Part shown: positions 1 through 12,204 of the stretch, piece after piece
How positions within the stretch are numbered: position 1 is the stretch's first letter
Layout: each line of letters begins with the position of its first letter
Assembly: GCA_025024175.1 (NCBI GenBank)
Contig: QCXZ01000064.1
Span: 54,953,325-55,017,324 of the forward strand
DNA from: Rhyzopertha dominica
Lineage: Eukaryota; Arthropoda; Insecta; Coleoptera; Bostrichidae
Direction of reading: 5' to 3'
Length of the DNA stretch: 64,000 nt
Position numbers and translations under genes: made by a program
The notes under the pieces: generated by a model
Seen by the model: the letters and a program-made list of their open reading frames with translations, nothing else
Databases searched by the model: none
What the model was told of the DNA's origin: nothing

Positions 1-592
1 GATGATGACGAGATTTCGCTTTCTTTAAAACTCCCTTGGCACGACTAAACCTCAGAGGAGTGAGCTATCACATACGATTATTGTCACACTCGATAACAAA
101 AGATTATGCTTTATTATACCTACATATAGGTAAGTATTGGGCGTTTGGAGTATACCACTAATTTCAACAAAACAATTCACATATGAATGGCTTCATTATT
201 ACACTTTATACAAATTACTACCGCGTTTTCTCAGCTCCTTTCACAATGGAGTCTTTCTCTAGTAGTGAAACTTTTTCAGGGTTCGTTGTCTAATGTAGCG
301 CTGAAGTCTCCCACGGTACGGACACTGTTAATCGTACGGTGTAATGTCGCGCCAGTCTCCCAAATAAATTCATACTTCCCTTGAGCAAATACGTGCAGCG
401 TGTGAATGTATTTTTTTGTTCTGGTGCGAATACCTCCAGAATTGGTACACGTTTGCGCGGCACGTCTCACGAAAATGCGTTATGCGATTCTCTTAATTTA
501 ATTATCGTGGTTGTAACTAGCGGTTGCGAAATCGGCGGCTTTCGCGTCAGTTTTACTGAGTAATGTGAGTAATTGATTTCTTCTTTTTGCAG
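1..592. other. Intron sequence upstream of first visible exon
   Basis: AT-rich sequence with no EGF-type or DSL-type coding stretch that I can recognise. It ends in a polypyrimidine tract and AG at 591-592, the acceptor of the first exon seen. The N-terminal exons of the ligand must lie before this window. Confidence 0.6.
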
Positions 593-725
593 TTGTCGTC
601 CTGGTTGGAGGGGGGTTTTTGCGATCAGTGCGAGCCGTATCCTGGATGTAAACATGGATACTGCAACGGATCCTCATGGCAGTGCATTTGCGACACAAAC
701 TGGGGCGGAATACTTTGCGATCAGG
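593..725 (+). CDS. Ser: Serrate/Jagged Notch ligand, exon with DSL end and EGF repeat 1
   Basis: This exon encodes the end of the DSL region and the first, short EGF repeat of a Notch ligand, a secreted-side domain of a transmembrane protein that contacts Notch. Recognisable residues are CRPGWRG, then [15 protein letters not shown] and [12 protein letters not shown], the pattern typical of Serrate and vertebrate Jagged. The acceptor is TTTTTGCAG and the donor GTAAGT at 726. The exon leaves phase 1 (final G725), which joins correctly to the next exon. The two ends of the exon are out of frame by one base: the T run at 616-620 is one base short of the expected reading, after a run of six G. This is most likely a consensus-sequence error in a homopolymer. 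Jagged is the only alternative name; the arthropod ortholog is Serrate. Confidence 0.88.
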
Positions 726-1325
726 GTAAGTCTTTGATTTTTATAGTCTTACAGGGTAAGAAATTCGCTGCTTGCAATTGTAACACAACGGATAACATAT
801 ATTCGTAACTTATAGGGCATCCGATTTCATTAAGTTGTGTGGTCAACGAACGACTGAACAGTATTTTTAAATGTGATTCAAGCACCCTCAAGGTACTTTG
901 TTGTGGACCATACAATTATTTTATGCTGAAACCACTTTTCAAAACCATCTTTTGTATTTTTATATGCTTATGTGGAATTCAGCTTTTCATTTCTTTTCAT
1001 TAATAAGTATATTTGCAGAGAAAGGTGGTCATCTTTCACATTTAGCCAGTACTGGTAAAGCTAAATTAATCAGGTCATAAGAGAGAGCTCTTTGGGACAA
1101 AAATATCTACCTTGTATTGAAATTTGGCTTCTTCAGTAATGAGACGTAATTTGGTTTCTATATACTTTCGTCAGATTGAAGACGGGTTCAACGTCTTCAC
1201 TTGCTTCAGTGGCCCTACGAAGAGCTTATTGGTTTCGTTTGGAGGTTATGTGGCATAATACAAATTGCATTTTGTTTCTTACACCACTGTGGATTTATTA
1301 TTGCAGATTGTAGAGACATATTGAC
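726..1325. other. Start of 35-kb intron
   Basis: Intron sequence after donor GTAAGT. No gene or repeat recognised up to the hAT-type element that begins at 1326. Confidence 0.5.
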
Positions 1326-2261
1326 CAGGGTTGGCAAAAAACATGTTTTTTTAATTAAACAACTTAAACAGTTTTTTTAATTTAATCATGTTTAAATTGT
1401 TTTAAACATGTTTTTTCTTACTTAGTTAAAACATGTTTAAAACGTTTTAAACACTGTTTTAAACATGCACTCTCATGTAAATTACTATGTGTATTAGTGA
1501 AAATAAATACGAGTAGATGACTCAAAGCGTAGCAGTTGTCTAAAAATCCCTAGGTGACTAGGATGGCCCGTTGACATTTGTCATTTGTATTCGATGTGTA
1601 CGGCGTTTACGCGACAATTTTAGTTATTATGAGCGGGGTTTTCTTTTCTATTTTAAGCGAAAATCAACTCTGTTCTTAAAATCCAGACCAATCACATACT
1701 GCTTACTGGGTGGATTTTAGCTAATATCAACTTTAACAAAGAGAATAGGAACCGACCTTGTACGTTTAAAGTTTAAAGTCCAACAATTACAATGGCCAGT
1801 AGGAGAAATAATGCAGGGTGGAATTACTTCGGCAAAATTGAGGTGCAAAATAGTACAATGCGAGCTCGATGCAAGAAGTGCAAAAAAGATATGCTTGCAC
1901 TAGTAAAAATATTTTATTTCTTGTTTATTGTTTTTTATATTCCCAAGTTCTGATAACTATTTGTTCTATTATGCTAAATATATAATTATCTGGTAAGTGT
2001 TGAATGAACGTCTTACTTATTGTTTTGTTGTAATTGACCAGAAATACAAATTTTTATGTTATGATAAGGTTAAGATTTTTATTTGTTATTTTAAAATATT
2101 TGTGATTTATAGCTGCAGAAAAAATGTTAAGTTTATTATTAATAATATAACTGCTGTATCAATAAAAAACTAGGCCTGGTTTTGAATTAAATTGAAGCGT
2201 TGTTTTAAACAAGTTTAAAACATTGTGTTTTAAACATTTTGTTTTAATCATGCCAACCCTG
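1326..2261. mobile_element. Non-autonomous hAT element with 8-bp target duplication
   Basis: The ends are a perfect 11-bp inverted repeat, CAGGGTTGGCA at 1326-1336 and its complement at 2251-2261. They are flanked by an exact 8-bp duplication ATATTGAC at 1318-1325 and 2262-2269. Eight-base duplications with CAGGG-type ends are the hAT signature. Subterminal regions are full of TTTAAAC/GTTTAAA motifs in both orientations, which look like transposase-binding repeats. At 936 bp it is far too short to encode a transposase, but it keeps a short BED-finger ORF (see 1792-1953), so it looks like an internal deletion derivative. Confidence 0.88.
1792..1953 (+). pseudogene. Remnant BED zinc finger of hAT transposase
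   Basis: A 53-codon ORF starting at ATG 1792. It reads NNAGWNYFGKIEV and then RARCKKCKKDM, the aromatic-W-x-YF and CxxC half of a BED-type zinc finger, the N-terminal DNA-binding domain of hAT transposases. The downstream H-x(3-5)-H/C half is missing and the frame runs into hydrophobic AT-rich sequence. It lies inside the 1326-2261 element, so it is best read as the stump of the parent transposase. Whether the stump is translated is unknown. Confidence 0.6.
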
Positions 2262-2269
2262 ATATTGAC

Positions 2270-5200
2270 ACAAAAACTAAACGGCTTCATCATAAACAAT
2301 TAGTTCACAACCTCTTCAGTATTGTACAAATAGATCTCTTCCAACTTCTCTTATTATGTTTGGACCAGATAGCTATTTTACAGTTTCACAACCTTTCAGC
2401 ATGGAGGTTTCTCAACGACTACCTTAATTTTAAATTCACTTCTAGACTCAATAATTTATTTTCAGTTTGTGTTTGAGCGTTCAACTCAATCTGCTCTCTG
2501 AAGGACCAAAATTTAATGTACCATCTGAATTTTACATTAATGAAGCCCTTAAAGCAGTGTAGACTTTTATTAGCTTAACTAGTTTTCTCTAATTTTTAGA
2601 AATCCAACTGTTTCATTGAAGACTAATCTGTAACTGGTAATTGTTACCTTTCAAGTTATCCTTATTAGATGAGGAATGGGTTTCTATGGAGATTCAACGA
2701 AAAACCTGAAAATTCATCCTGAAACGAAATGACAGGAATTTTATTTATTTATCTTATCACTAGATGGAATTTATGGAAGAAGTACAAAACTACAGATGCA
2801 ATAATTCATTTAAATTGTTCTCACCTATCTGCCAAAAATTCTCAGCTGTTAATTAATTTTTCTGCTTTTGAGAAGGAGCAGAACTTAATTAACAGACAGC
2901 TATAAGCACTAGCTTTCCTACTTGTGTCCTTGACAAACTTCACAATAAATTCTTTATTAGATATATATTACAATTTGCAACATTTTGACTAAGTTTAATT
3001 TTACATCTTATAAAAATAATTTGCATTTTAATTTGGTTAGAAGCAAAGACCCCTTGAATATGCTTGCTAGGTTGCTTTTTATTCAATTCAGTGTTTGCAT
3101 TGCACTGCAACTTCGTGAGTAAGTTGGAAGTATGAAAGGGGAATCATTGGAAACTTTCGTTTATTTTATCTGATTGAGCTAACGATCTTGTGCGTTCCCG
3201 TATTTTGTTTTACTAACTAGTTATTTGTAATAAGCAGCAGAGACAAAGAAATAGTCGTTTCATTTTTATTGTGCTCAAATACTTTACAATAACCAAAACA
3301 AAATCATTCTTACAAATTATCCTGCAATGAATACAAACTAAATTCATCCGAGGCAAAGAAAAAAACGCACTTAACCCATTATAAAACACATCCCTGATAG
3401 GGGAGCAACCCCTTCAGCCCAAGTCGCCGTGCCGCAGATATAAAACACATAAAAAATTACACACATAAAAAGGGGTTAAGTAATCGTGTTAATTTTCATA
3501 GCATTCAAAGCGTATTAGCGGAATTGTGCGGCTCAATCGGCAGGGGTCCGAACCTCTCGATCAAGTGCACCATTATGCAGGTTCACGAACCGGAACGAGT
3601 TCATCAGAATGTCCCCCGGCCCTCCCGCTCTATTTGTTGCTCCAGTTTTTTCAGTATTTTGATGAATGGGACGTAGGGGTGCAGTCCCTTTGCGACACTT
3701 CGTTTTTTTTTGGCGGTCTGGCAACAGTTGTACGAGTGCCGTGGCGATCGGACACGGGCATTGTGCGGGACACGAGCAGTTTTTTATGCATCTGTTAGAT
3801 TCCCATTCGTTTTTGGCGATTATGCATGCCGAAATTGTCGATTACGTATTAAGATGTCGGGTGACAGGCGGAGACCCCGCATGTCGTGCGTAATTAAGCG
3901 GTGCGAAAGATTTATTATTACGTAGGCTGTTCTAGATTATGAACTGTGTATTGTTAAATGTATACATATGTGAGCACTTTGCTTACTCTAATTAAACTAA
4001 GAATAAGCTTTAAAACCCTAAAAACGGAGCAATTTTTATAGAAAATTTATGATACGCATTTAACAAATGTGCACAATAGTATCTTTTTTTATAATATTTA
4101 TGCATATTTTAATCAATTGTTCACACTTTATATTTAAAAATCTTAAAAGTGAAATTAATTACAATCAACACGGTTTCATTATAAAGCTCTCGGTAGATTC
4201 TGTATACGATATCTTAAAAAAAAAGCCTGGATAATCGATTTTGTAATGATAGCATACATACTGACTTTGAACAAAGGCTTATGATAACTAAATCGTAAAA
4301 TAAAAAGTTATGGAAGTGAGGGAGAATTCAATAGTAACACCTCTTGATATCTTAAACCATTTGTCTCTCGAAAACAGAAGATCATAAATGATGTTCGATT
4401 ACTACATAGAGTGCTACATAACAATGTGGATTGCCGACAGCCATACATAGTTACTTTAGAAGTTTAAAAGAACGATAAGATTTTGTGACAAATTATCCTC
4501 GCGCATGTAGGGTCAGAGGCATGCGCAATAAACATTTAAGAGGAACGCCTATACAAACAACACATCTCGCCAATCGCTATTCACTCTATCACACTTGCGA
4601 GTTACTGCGCAGACTCACTGCCCTACAAGTGAACAACATATCGACTTACTGGTTGTTACAAAATTTTCAAACGCATGCTATAAGATTTAGCCGTCTAGAT
4701 AAAAAATACGATGTCTGTGAGATTACTAATTATTAATTAAAATCCATGTTTCCAGTTACCCCATTTGGTATCAAAATCTATTTCATATTTATCCGTTTAA
4801 CACAAATTCTTACTCCAATTCCCCTGTCTTACGATCCTCACAAACTTACAATTGTCTTAATTTTTGTAACCGTCTCATTGACATTTTCCACGTGTCTACA
4901 GACATTAGCCTTATTATAGTTGACGGTAAAATTACTTAAATTACCTGGTACTTTTCAATTTGCTTTGCTCTATTTTAGGCTTACATCAGTTCTTCTTAGA
5001 AAGAATCTCTATTTTCTTTCTTCTTAATATACTACCAAATTACACCCACTATATGGCTGTTTTTTTTCATTCAATTAATATGCAGAGACTTTAATTTAAT
5101 TTAGACCAATCTCATTTTGAATTAATTATGTATATCTATTAGTGATTACTGTTGTGGGTTCGCCCCATTTGTATTCCTGTAATAAATAAAAAATAAAAAG

Positions 5201-5544
5201 TAAGTACTTTTCTATTACAATCTAATAGCCTAAAATGTTTCTAGCTTCATTTTCCGAAAGAAAATGTGTAACAGTAAGCTACTTCTAAACTAATATAATT
5301 TTACCTGGTCTTTAATATTTGATTTATGGCGAAGATTATTCGTAGAACATCGCTCACTTTTTTATTTTACTTCCATGGGTTAGATATTTTCAAGATTTGA
5401 CGTAAGACTTACTCTTCTAATTGATTTGCCCTTCACCCTAGTCTAATATCTAAATTATTATACATAGTTACTTACAAGCTTAGCATTTGAAATATATAGT
5501 GTCTACCGTATGCAAGCCACTAGAATTATCTCGTAAGCTACAAT
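2270..5544. other. Intron, no gene recognised; GC-richer block at about 3380-3900
   Basis: AT-rich intron. The stretch 3380-3900 is richer in GC and CpG than its surroundings and contains several open frames without domain similarity. I see no transposon ends there, so a conserved non-coding element is one possibility. No coding gene is supported. Confidence 0.35.
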
Positions 5545-6890
5545 ATATCTGAACCTAATATATGTTAGCTTAGCACCTCAGACCCAGGTGGATCATCCAT
5601 GGGTTAATAATTGTTCCCCCTTCATTCCGTTTTGCTTGCTGTCTTTTCTTTCCAGTTTGTGATTCAACTTATTTCTAAATCATCACATCATCTGTCCATC
5701 GCCTTTTCGGCTACCCCCTTTTCTCTTTTGTCCGACTCCCTCTGGTAGCAGTTTTCGGCATTCTGCCCTATTCCATCCTTTCAACATGCCCTAGTCATCT
5801 GAGTCTGTGTTTTCACCACGGCTATGATACAGGACTTTTTGTAGAAGTCAGGTAGTTATTTTATTTGATCTTATTGCCCGCCTATCACAATTTCTGATGA
5901 TCTTTCTTTCCCATACTCGTAGCTTATAATGTTCGGTGCTTTCCAGCGACTAAACTACTCTACCATACATTTTGTACATCTTAACTTTCAACTTCCTGGT
6001 TAGGTTTTTGTTGCTCATCAGTCGCTTTAGTGCCCTAACACATTTATTTCCTGCTAGTAGTCTTTTTCCGATTTCTTCTCTTGTATCTAGCTTGGACAGC
6101 TCTGTGCCTAAATGGGTTCATTAATTACTAGACCTACTTTCCTTGATCATATTGATGCCTTTTCCGATACACTATGGCCGACCTATTAATTTTTTCCCTA
6201 CGTAACACTCCTTCCAGAGCACAGATAACAAAATTGATGAAAACGTGTCTCCTTTGAATTTTTTGTTATTCTATCCTTTACTCTTACTTGATTTTTTGGT
6301 TTCCTTCAAAATTAATGTGATCATTTTCAGTGGTTTTCCTTTATCCCCCAACTGTTCTAATGTTATGTATAGTGCCATTCTCGCTATTGTGTCATAATTC
6401 TGTTTGAAATCCACAAACAGCAAGTGCGTTGACTCTAGGTATTTAAATTGTGTGCAAGTATTGATATTGCCCAATCTATTTGCATATATTCCATATTCCC
6501 TGATCTTGCGCAAATAGGATTTGACTATCCGCAAGTAGGGGCGAGTACATCCTATGATCTTCATTTTGTATTCTCAAATTGCACCAATTATCTAGTGTCT
6601 GTCCAAGATATTGAACTTTGTGGCAACCCTTAACATAGGTTAATAGTATGTGTGAGTTTGTTCCTTATTTGTATTCTAATTTTAGTATTTTGGAACATTT
6701 TTTTACCTTAAGTTATGCATTTTTATTAATATTTGTACATCTTGTTGCTTACTATATCTTCCGCATCGAAATCCAGTTTGCTCCTCACTCAATATCGTCA
6801 GACGATCCTGGATTTGTGCACTATTTTTAAGAAATAGAAGATCGGTACGACTATGTATTTCACCATAAAAGCAGAATAACAAAGAATATG
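5545..6890 (-). mobile_element. Decayed non-LTR retrotransposon (RT fragment)
   Basis: On the minus strand the pieces occur in RT order. EEQTGFRCGRYS is near 6750-6780. LLFVDFKQNYDTI, an RT motif A (Asp in FVDFKQ-YD), is near 6400. A LGHVERM-like C-terminal tail is near 5790. Stops and frame changes separate them. This is a dead copy of a LINE of the type whose RT ends with RW-LGHVxRM. Boundaries are approximate. Confidence 0.6.
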
Positions 6891-9632
6891 TCAACCAGTT
6901 GTCCGAAAACAGAATAAATTAACTTCTGCCAAAACATATCACATTTGTGTTCGTTTTTATTATTTCTGCCAAACCAATCAACTTCTTGATAATAATTACT
7001 CCGCGTGCTCTTTATCTTGACATTCCAGGAGAATAACACATGAAAATAACCCACGCCCACGAAACGTTCTTATCCCCATCGTTAATTAAAACCAGCTAAG
7101 TATCGCCGTCTAATCCAATTTTGTAATTTAGATATCGGCCCGTATACATTTCAGCTTAGTGTCAGAATACGTCCCCGCCAGCACTTAGCGTCGAGATACC
7201 CGCTACGATAAAAAGGACCTGGCTGTTTACAGGGGCTGTGCGACCTGTTCACAATGTGTGCTCCTGTTTACCACCGTTGTGCCACTTTCGATAATAGCCC
7301 CCTTGAATTTAATGCGACGGGGTGTGAGATTTGTTAGCGCAGTCGGTCCCAGAGGTGTCCGCAGCGGTTGTTTATAAAATTCGAGCATTTGGCCGGAGCA
7401 GCTATTGTTGTAGCCCTTGCGGTTATTAATTTTGTAACCATAGGGCCTATCGGCAATGTCTCTCCGAGGCATCCTTTAGAGAATGCGTTATTTTAAATAA
7501 AAGACCTGGACAATATCGGCTTTATTATATTTCATTACTCATTGCGTTTTGATGCAAAATAATTGCTGCTAAGCTACAATATGCACGGCAATCACTGAAC
7601 ATCAATGAACACGATAGTACTGAAGGTTGTAGATTAAGTTACAGTCACGCTTTATAAAGATCTTCCAACAATTTACGGTTCTGTTTTTCTTTCAAAGTTA
7701 AGAAATAACAATAATTATTGGTATAGTAGGCTTGTGGTAACCTCTACAGTCATAGTACAATTATTTTTTAACAGGCTTACTGTAGCCNCAACCTCACAAA
7801 TACAATACATAACCTAAAAATTATACGAAACCCATGCAAGCCCACAGCTCCGAAATGCGAGCTTTCTGTAACCTTAAAGTTGATTATTGCACAAAACACT
7901 ACATAATATGTTGAAAATTCAAACTCCCGCGCATTTTCTCATATTAAAATATATCAAATAATTCAACAATTGACAGGTGACAAGTATACGTAAAAGCTAT
8001 TGTTGTGGTCACCTTCCTGAGAAGCGGCAAATTGATTTAATCGACAATTTCCATATTCATGGATGCATGAATCATTCATAGAAACCCTGTACTACTTCTT
8101 CAGTTACAGTTTACATTGATATAGTTGCAGTGGTTTAGGTTTTGTGCCTTTTAGAGCTTGTTTATGTGATTCCGAATTTAAGTATTTTAGATATTAACTA
8201 TACTAAAGTAGAAATGATAGGATGGGTAGGATCGGAACGTAAATATGCTTTAGAAACTGTATTTAAGGTGATCTGATATGAAGGAGGATTACCATTACAT
8301 AAGAATTAAGATACAAAATGATGATGTAGCAAAAACGCACGAAAAACATTCGACTTCTCCTTCTTCTTCTTCTTCTTCTTCTTTTTCTCCTTTTGCCCTC
8401 CGATTATATGCTCCGAGTATTCAATTCTTCGTTTCTTTGGTGTTTTTTCGCTTTATTTTCTATTCGTGTCATTAATTTGGTGTTTTAATTCTCCCAGTAC
8501 AAGGTATTCTAAACGTAGTCCTATAACACCATAGTTCACCCTCAGCCAATTTGCTTATATAGGATTAGTAAAAAATATGTCCTTAACAGAAGTTTTTCTG
8601 ATAATGTCGTTTACTGTTTGTTTTTATATATCTCATAGCATTTCTCCAAGACAGCCGAACGTGCATTGCTCTTGAAATGAATTGCTGTTAATTTTGTATA
8701 AGTTGATAACAAAGCATAATAAAAACCATAATCAAAAAGCTTGTTCTGTAGGTGCAGATACTGCTTTTTATTCATTTCGTGATAATTATCGTGATCGTAA
8801 TACCTTATTCACCTAAATAATTCCTTACATCAAATTAATGTGCAAACCTCCTGTAGTAATCTAATCTGCCACAGAAATTGCTCGTCGAATTTTTCCACCA
8901 ATTAGGCTCTACTTTTTAAATTTCTGTCTGATGTACACGTGAGTTTTTAAATACCCCAGGGAAGAAACCATATTCATATTTGTAGAAACAAATATTCCGT
9001 ACTTTTGCCTAATCCTGTATGAAATTCTTTTATCTGTTTCATGGAGAGGTGTAGAAATCACATAGTATCAATAATCAATATCTCATTATAAATAAATGAA
9101 ACAGTCAGTAATTTTAAATATTCCTCAGTAAGCTAATTATATCATTATTTATGAAAGCAAATACGGTAATGATCTTGTGGACGGATACTGTCTAGTATAG
9201 GTATACAAAAATTTTAAAATATGTGTTGAGTTTTAGCCCATCGATCATATACGGACGTTGCATTTACTATACAGCCGACTATACCTAGATATTATAGTTA
9301 TATAGACCATCCAGACATTCTGAATTATTATTGATTTGCTAATTAGAAAAAAATGATCTTAAGGCTGTACTTATTAAATTATCTATTAAGTCTATTATGT
9401 TATTTGGTATTATGTCTGTATTACGCAAAACATGATTTGTTGATAATCACCCCAGTTATTGATGTTCAGAAAGACTCTTGCTGTAAACGTGTATACCGTT
9501 ACATTAACTTGAAAAGATTAAATGATTATCATTGGTCAATTTGGTTCAATATGCATTCAAATATACATTGTACATACATATAGACACTTAGAGATTAAAA
9601 CAATTAAGATTCGGGTATTAAAATAAATGTCT
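6891..9632. other. Intron; GC-richer non-repetitive block 7030-7480 and (TTC)n tract
   Basis: No gene found. The block 7030-7480 stands out by GC and CpG content, lacks transposon hallmarks and is a candidate regulatory element. A pyrimidine microsatellite (TTC)n lies at about 8356-8393. The remainder is ordinary AT-rich intron. Confidence 0.35.
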
Positions 9633-9729
9633 ATGCTGTGCTGTCTGCACCGCAACCAACTGCAGATGGAACTATTTCGCTATCATTATAGCTCAGTGCA
9701 GTTTAGGTCTAGTGCAGACAGCACGGCAT
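9633..9729. repeat. 97-bp strong hairpin (18-bp stem with 1 mismatch, extended)
   Basis: The arm at 9633-9650 (ATGCTGTGCTGTCTGCAC) is the reverse complement of 9712-9729 with one G:U-type difference. Pairing resumes further inside: ACCAACTGCA near 9655-9664 faces TGCAGTTTAGGT near 9697-9708. The result is a single long foldback of pre-microRNA size with a terminal loop around 9675. It could also be the remnant of a short MITE. No expression evidence is available from sequence. Confidence 0.5.
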
Positions 9730-10540
9730 AAAACTGGTTTTGCCTATATACCAAAGGCTTGGTATGATGTAAGTAAGGATTTAGATTAATGTGATAAAGA
9801 GTCACATAATACGTACGTGTATAACATGTAAAAATTATATTAGGAAAGAACGTAGGTTCGAAGGAGTCCATCAAAAAATAGTCACGATAAAAGTGCTTTA
9901 GATAAAATTACGAAAACGACGAGATGCATTCCAGTGTGACGACGATAATCTGTATGAGGATATGTAGCTGTTCTTTGTAGAAATAAGTATCAGGTGCATA
10001 AGCAAAAATATGACTGTATTACACACGTACAAAACTCGTATACAGTTGTTAGCTTCTAATCTAAAATGTTTGCAATCATAGTCAGGTTTAGCGTACATAA
10101 CAGCGCTTCTCATCTGTCACTGCTCCATGCAACGATATATCCGCCGTTTGATCGTCGCCAGATAATTCGTATTGTTCACGGCAAGATGTGCAATAAAAAT
10201 TTAATAAAGTAACGTGAAGAGCTGTGACCAGTGTTTATTATATCCGCGGTTCTAAACCCGGAACTCCCACAGCAACTAATTACAACGAATAAGCTGCAGC
10301 GTTAACAGTAATTGCTTGATGCAATTTCACAAAGCAAACGCGATAAAGAAAAGACCCTGTTCAGCTTAATACAGAGAGGCGTCAGGTACCCATTAATACC
10401 TGAGAGACTGGTAAGCATATGCAGTTTGTTGGATGGGGTACGGACACTGCGGTTCATGTTCGACAAGGTGTGAAACTGCTTGTGAAAGAAGGGGATAATC
10501 TATCTTGTAGGACTTCTAGTTAGCCGTGATTTTCTTGACA
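9730..10540. other. Intron, nothing recognised
   Basis: AT-rich sequence with no supported gene. The stretch 10110-10420 is slightly GC-richer and not obviously repetitive. Confidence 0.3.
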
Positions 10541-11320
10541 TTTATATATTTATTTATTTGGATACATCACCAAACAGCCGAAGCCAATTACAGGTGTGGG
10601 AAATAACAATAATAATAAGATATTGCACGTAAGGAGGGCATACACAATCCTGGATTTTACGAACACTACAGGAGAAAATGTCAAAGTACATCACAGACAG
10701 AATTATAGATACTGCACATAACGTATACAGGAGAAAACTTTAGTAAATTTGTATGAGCGTAAGGTAGATAAAAACAATCGCTATTACGAATAGCTGGTCG
10801 CGGAACTCTGAAGTACAATTGCATAACTAAAGATGCACAATTCACCTGCCCAGATATTATTTTATACAAAAATATAATTGAATGAAGCTTTCTACGAGCA
10901 AATAAACTCTATGTTTCAAATTTTTTTAACAATAGATAGTTAGAGTAACCTACAACTGGATAAACACCATCAGAAGTAGAAGACAAGAATTTAAGAAGAC
11001 GTGTTTGTTCACTTTCTAAACTATCGATGTAGGTGCCATATGCAGGAGCCCATACGACAGAGCAATACTCTAATTTTGAGCGCACATACGCAAAATACAA
11101 AAGCTACAACACAGCAACATCCGTAAATGTTTTTACATGTCTAATAATGAAGCCTATCATTCTACATGAGCGCGCAATATTACATTACAGTTACATGAAG
11201 GGCAAAACTCAAGTTCATGTCAAAAATAACGCCAAGGTCTCTTATGGTATCGCGCCGGGATAGCTTGTTCTCGCCTGTAATGTAGTCGAAAATAATTGGA
11301 TTATGGACCTAGTAGTAATG
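10541..11320 (-). mobile_element. 3' part of Jockey-like non-LTR retrotransposon split by the Polinton
   Basis: Minus-strand reading gives the C-terminal RT region: RRDTIRDLGVIFD, then YVRSKLEYCSVVWAP, ending near 10690 with CSIYNSVCDV. An A-rich tail (AAATAAATAAAT in sense) lies at about 10541-10556. These are standard post-RT motifs of Jockey/CR1-type elements. The upstream RT motifs are found on the far side of the Polinton, at 30889 onward. The coding sequence continues across the two flanks once the Polinton and one copy of AACATG are removed, so this was one element before the insertion. It has scattered stops and is dead. Confidence 0.8.
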
Positions 11321-11326
11321 AACATG
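11321..11326. repeat. Left 6-bp target-site duplication AACATG
   Basis: AACATG immediately before the left end of the Polinton; identical to 30883-30888. Six-base duplications are typical of Polinton integration. Confidence 0.95.
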
Positions 11327-11985
11327 AGTAGGGGAAAAGCGCCGTTCTGAGCCCTAATTTGCATATTTGCATATTAATTAGGGTAATTAAAACAATGGGT
11401 AATTAATTAATTAAGACAATGGGTAATTAATTAAAACAATGGGTAATTAATTAAGACAATGGGTAATTAGTGATTTTGATGAACTAATTAGGGTAATTAG
11501 CAGTTTGATAAGGGTAATTAGCAGTTTGATTGGGGTAATTAACAGTTTGATTAGGGTAATTAACGGTTTGATTAGGGTGATTAATAGTTTGATTAGGGTG
11601 ATTAGCATTTTGATTGGAGTAATTAGTGATTCTGATTAATTAATTAGGGTAATTAATAGTTTGATTAGGGTAATTAGTGATTATGATTAATTAATTAGGT
11701 TAATTAATAGTTTGATTAGATGAATTATCAGCTTAATTAGGGTCGTTCTGAGCCCTAATTTGCATATTTGCATATTAATTAGGGGTTATTAGCGGTTAAT
11801 TAAGTTAATTAGCTGTTTAATTAGGGTAATTAGCGGTTTAATTAGAGTACTTGGCTATTTAATTAGGGCGATTTGCGGTTTTCATAAGTGTAATGAGAGG
11901 TTTTAATTGATTGAATATGATAATTGAGGTTTTAATTGTGATAATTTACGGTTTTTGATTAATTTATGACTAATGATATGGAGGG
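11327..11985 (+). repeat. Left terminal inverted repeat of Polinton
   Basis: About 659 bp matching the reverse complement of 30226-30882. Most of it is an imperfect tandem array of a roughly 20-25-bp AT-rich unit, GGGTAATTA-N-AGTTTGATTA. The terminal motif (CGTTCTGAGCCC, then twin TTTGCATA blocks, then TTAATTAGG) occurs at about 11342-11384 and again, almost exactly, at about 11743-11786. The twin TTTGCATA blocks lie in TIRs that should carry the protein-primed origin. Confidence 0.93.
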
Positions 11986-12204
11986 GGTGGGGTAATTTTG
12001 ATTAATTTTATGACTAATGATATGGAGGAGGGGTAATTTGTGATTTTTATCAGTTTTTTGATTATGAGTTGATCCATAAGATGGCGTTAACTTATTAGCC
12101 ATGTAACGTCAGTTGTCATTATGTTTTTTGGTAGTAAACAATGTCAACATCCTCATATTTCCTTTATTAATTGCCTCTATTACAATATATATATATACAT
12201 ATAA
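11986..12204. other. Spacer between left TIR and RING gene
   Basis: Contains a degenerate second copy of the TIR inner edge (ATGACTAATGATATGGAGG at about 12008-12028) and a short (TA)n tract near 12185-12205. No ORF. Confidence 0.5.

Noticed and set aside
8278..8475. 65-aa serine-rich ORF
   Set aside because: Translation of a (TTC)n microsatellite with no conserved flanks or splice context.
11327..11985. CRISPR-like array in the AT-rich repeats
   Set aside because: Units are contiguous and degenerate with no unique spacers, the locus is a eukaryotic TIR and no cas genes are present.
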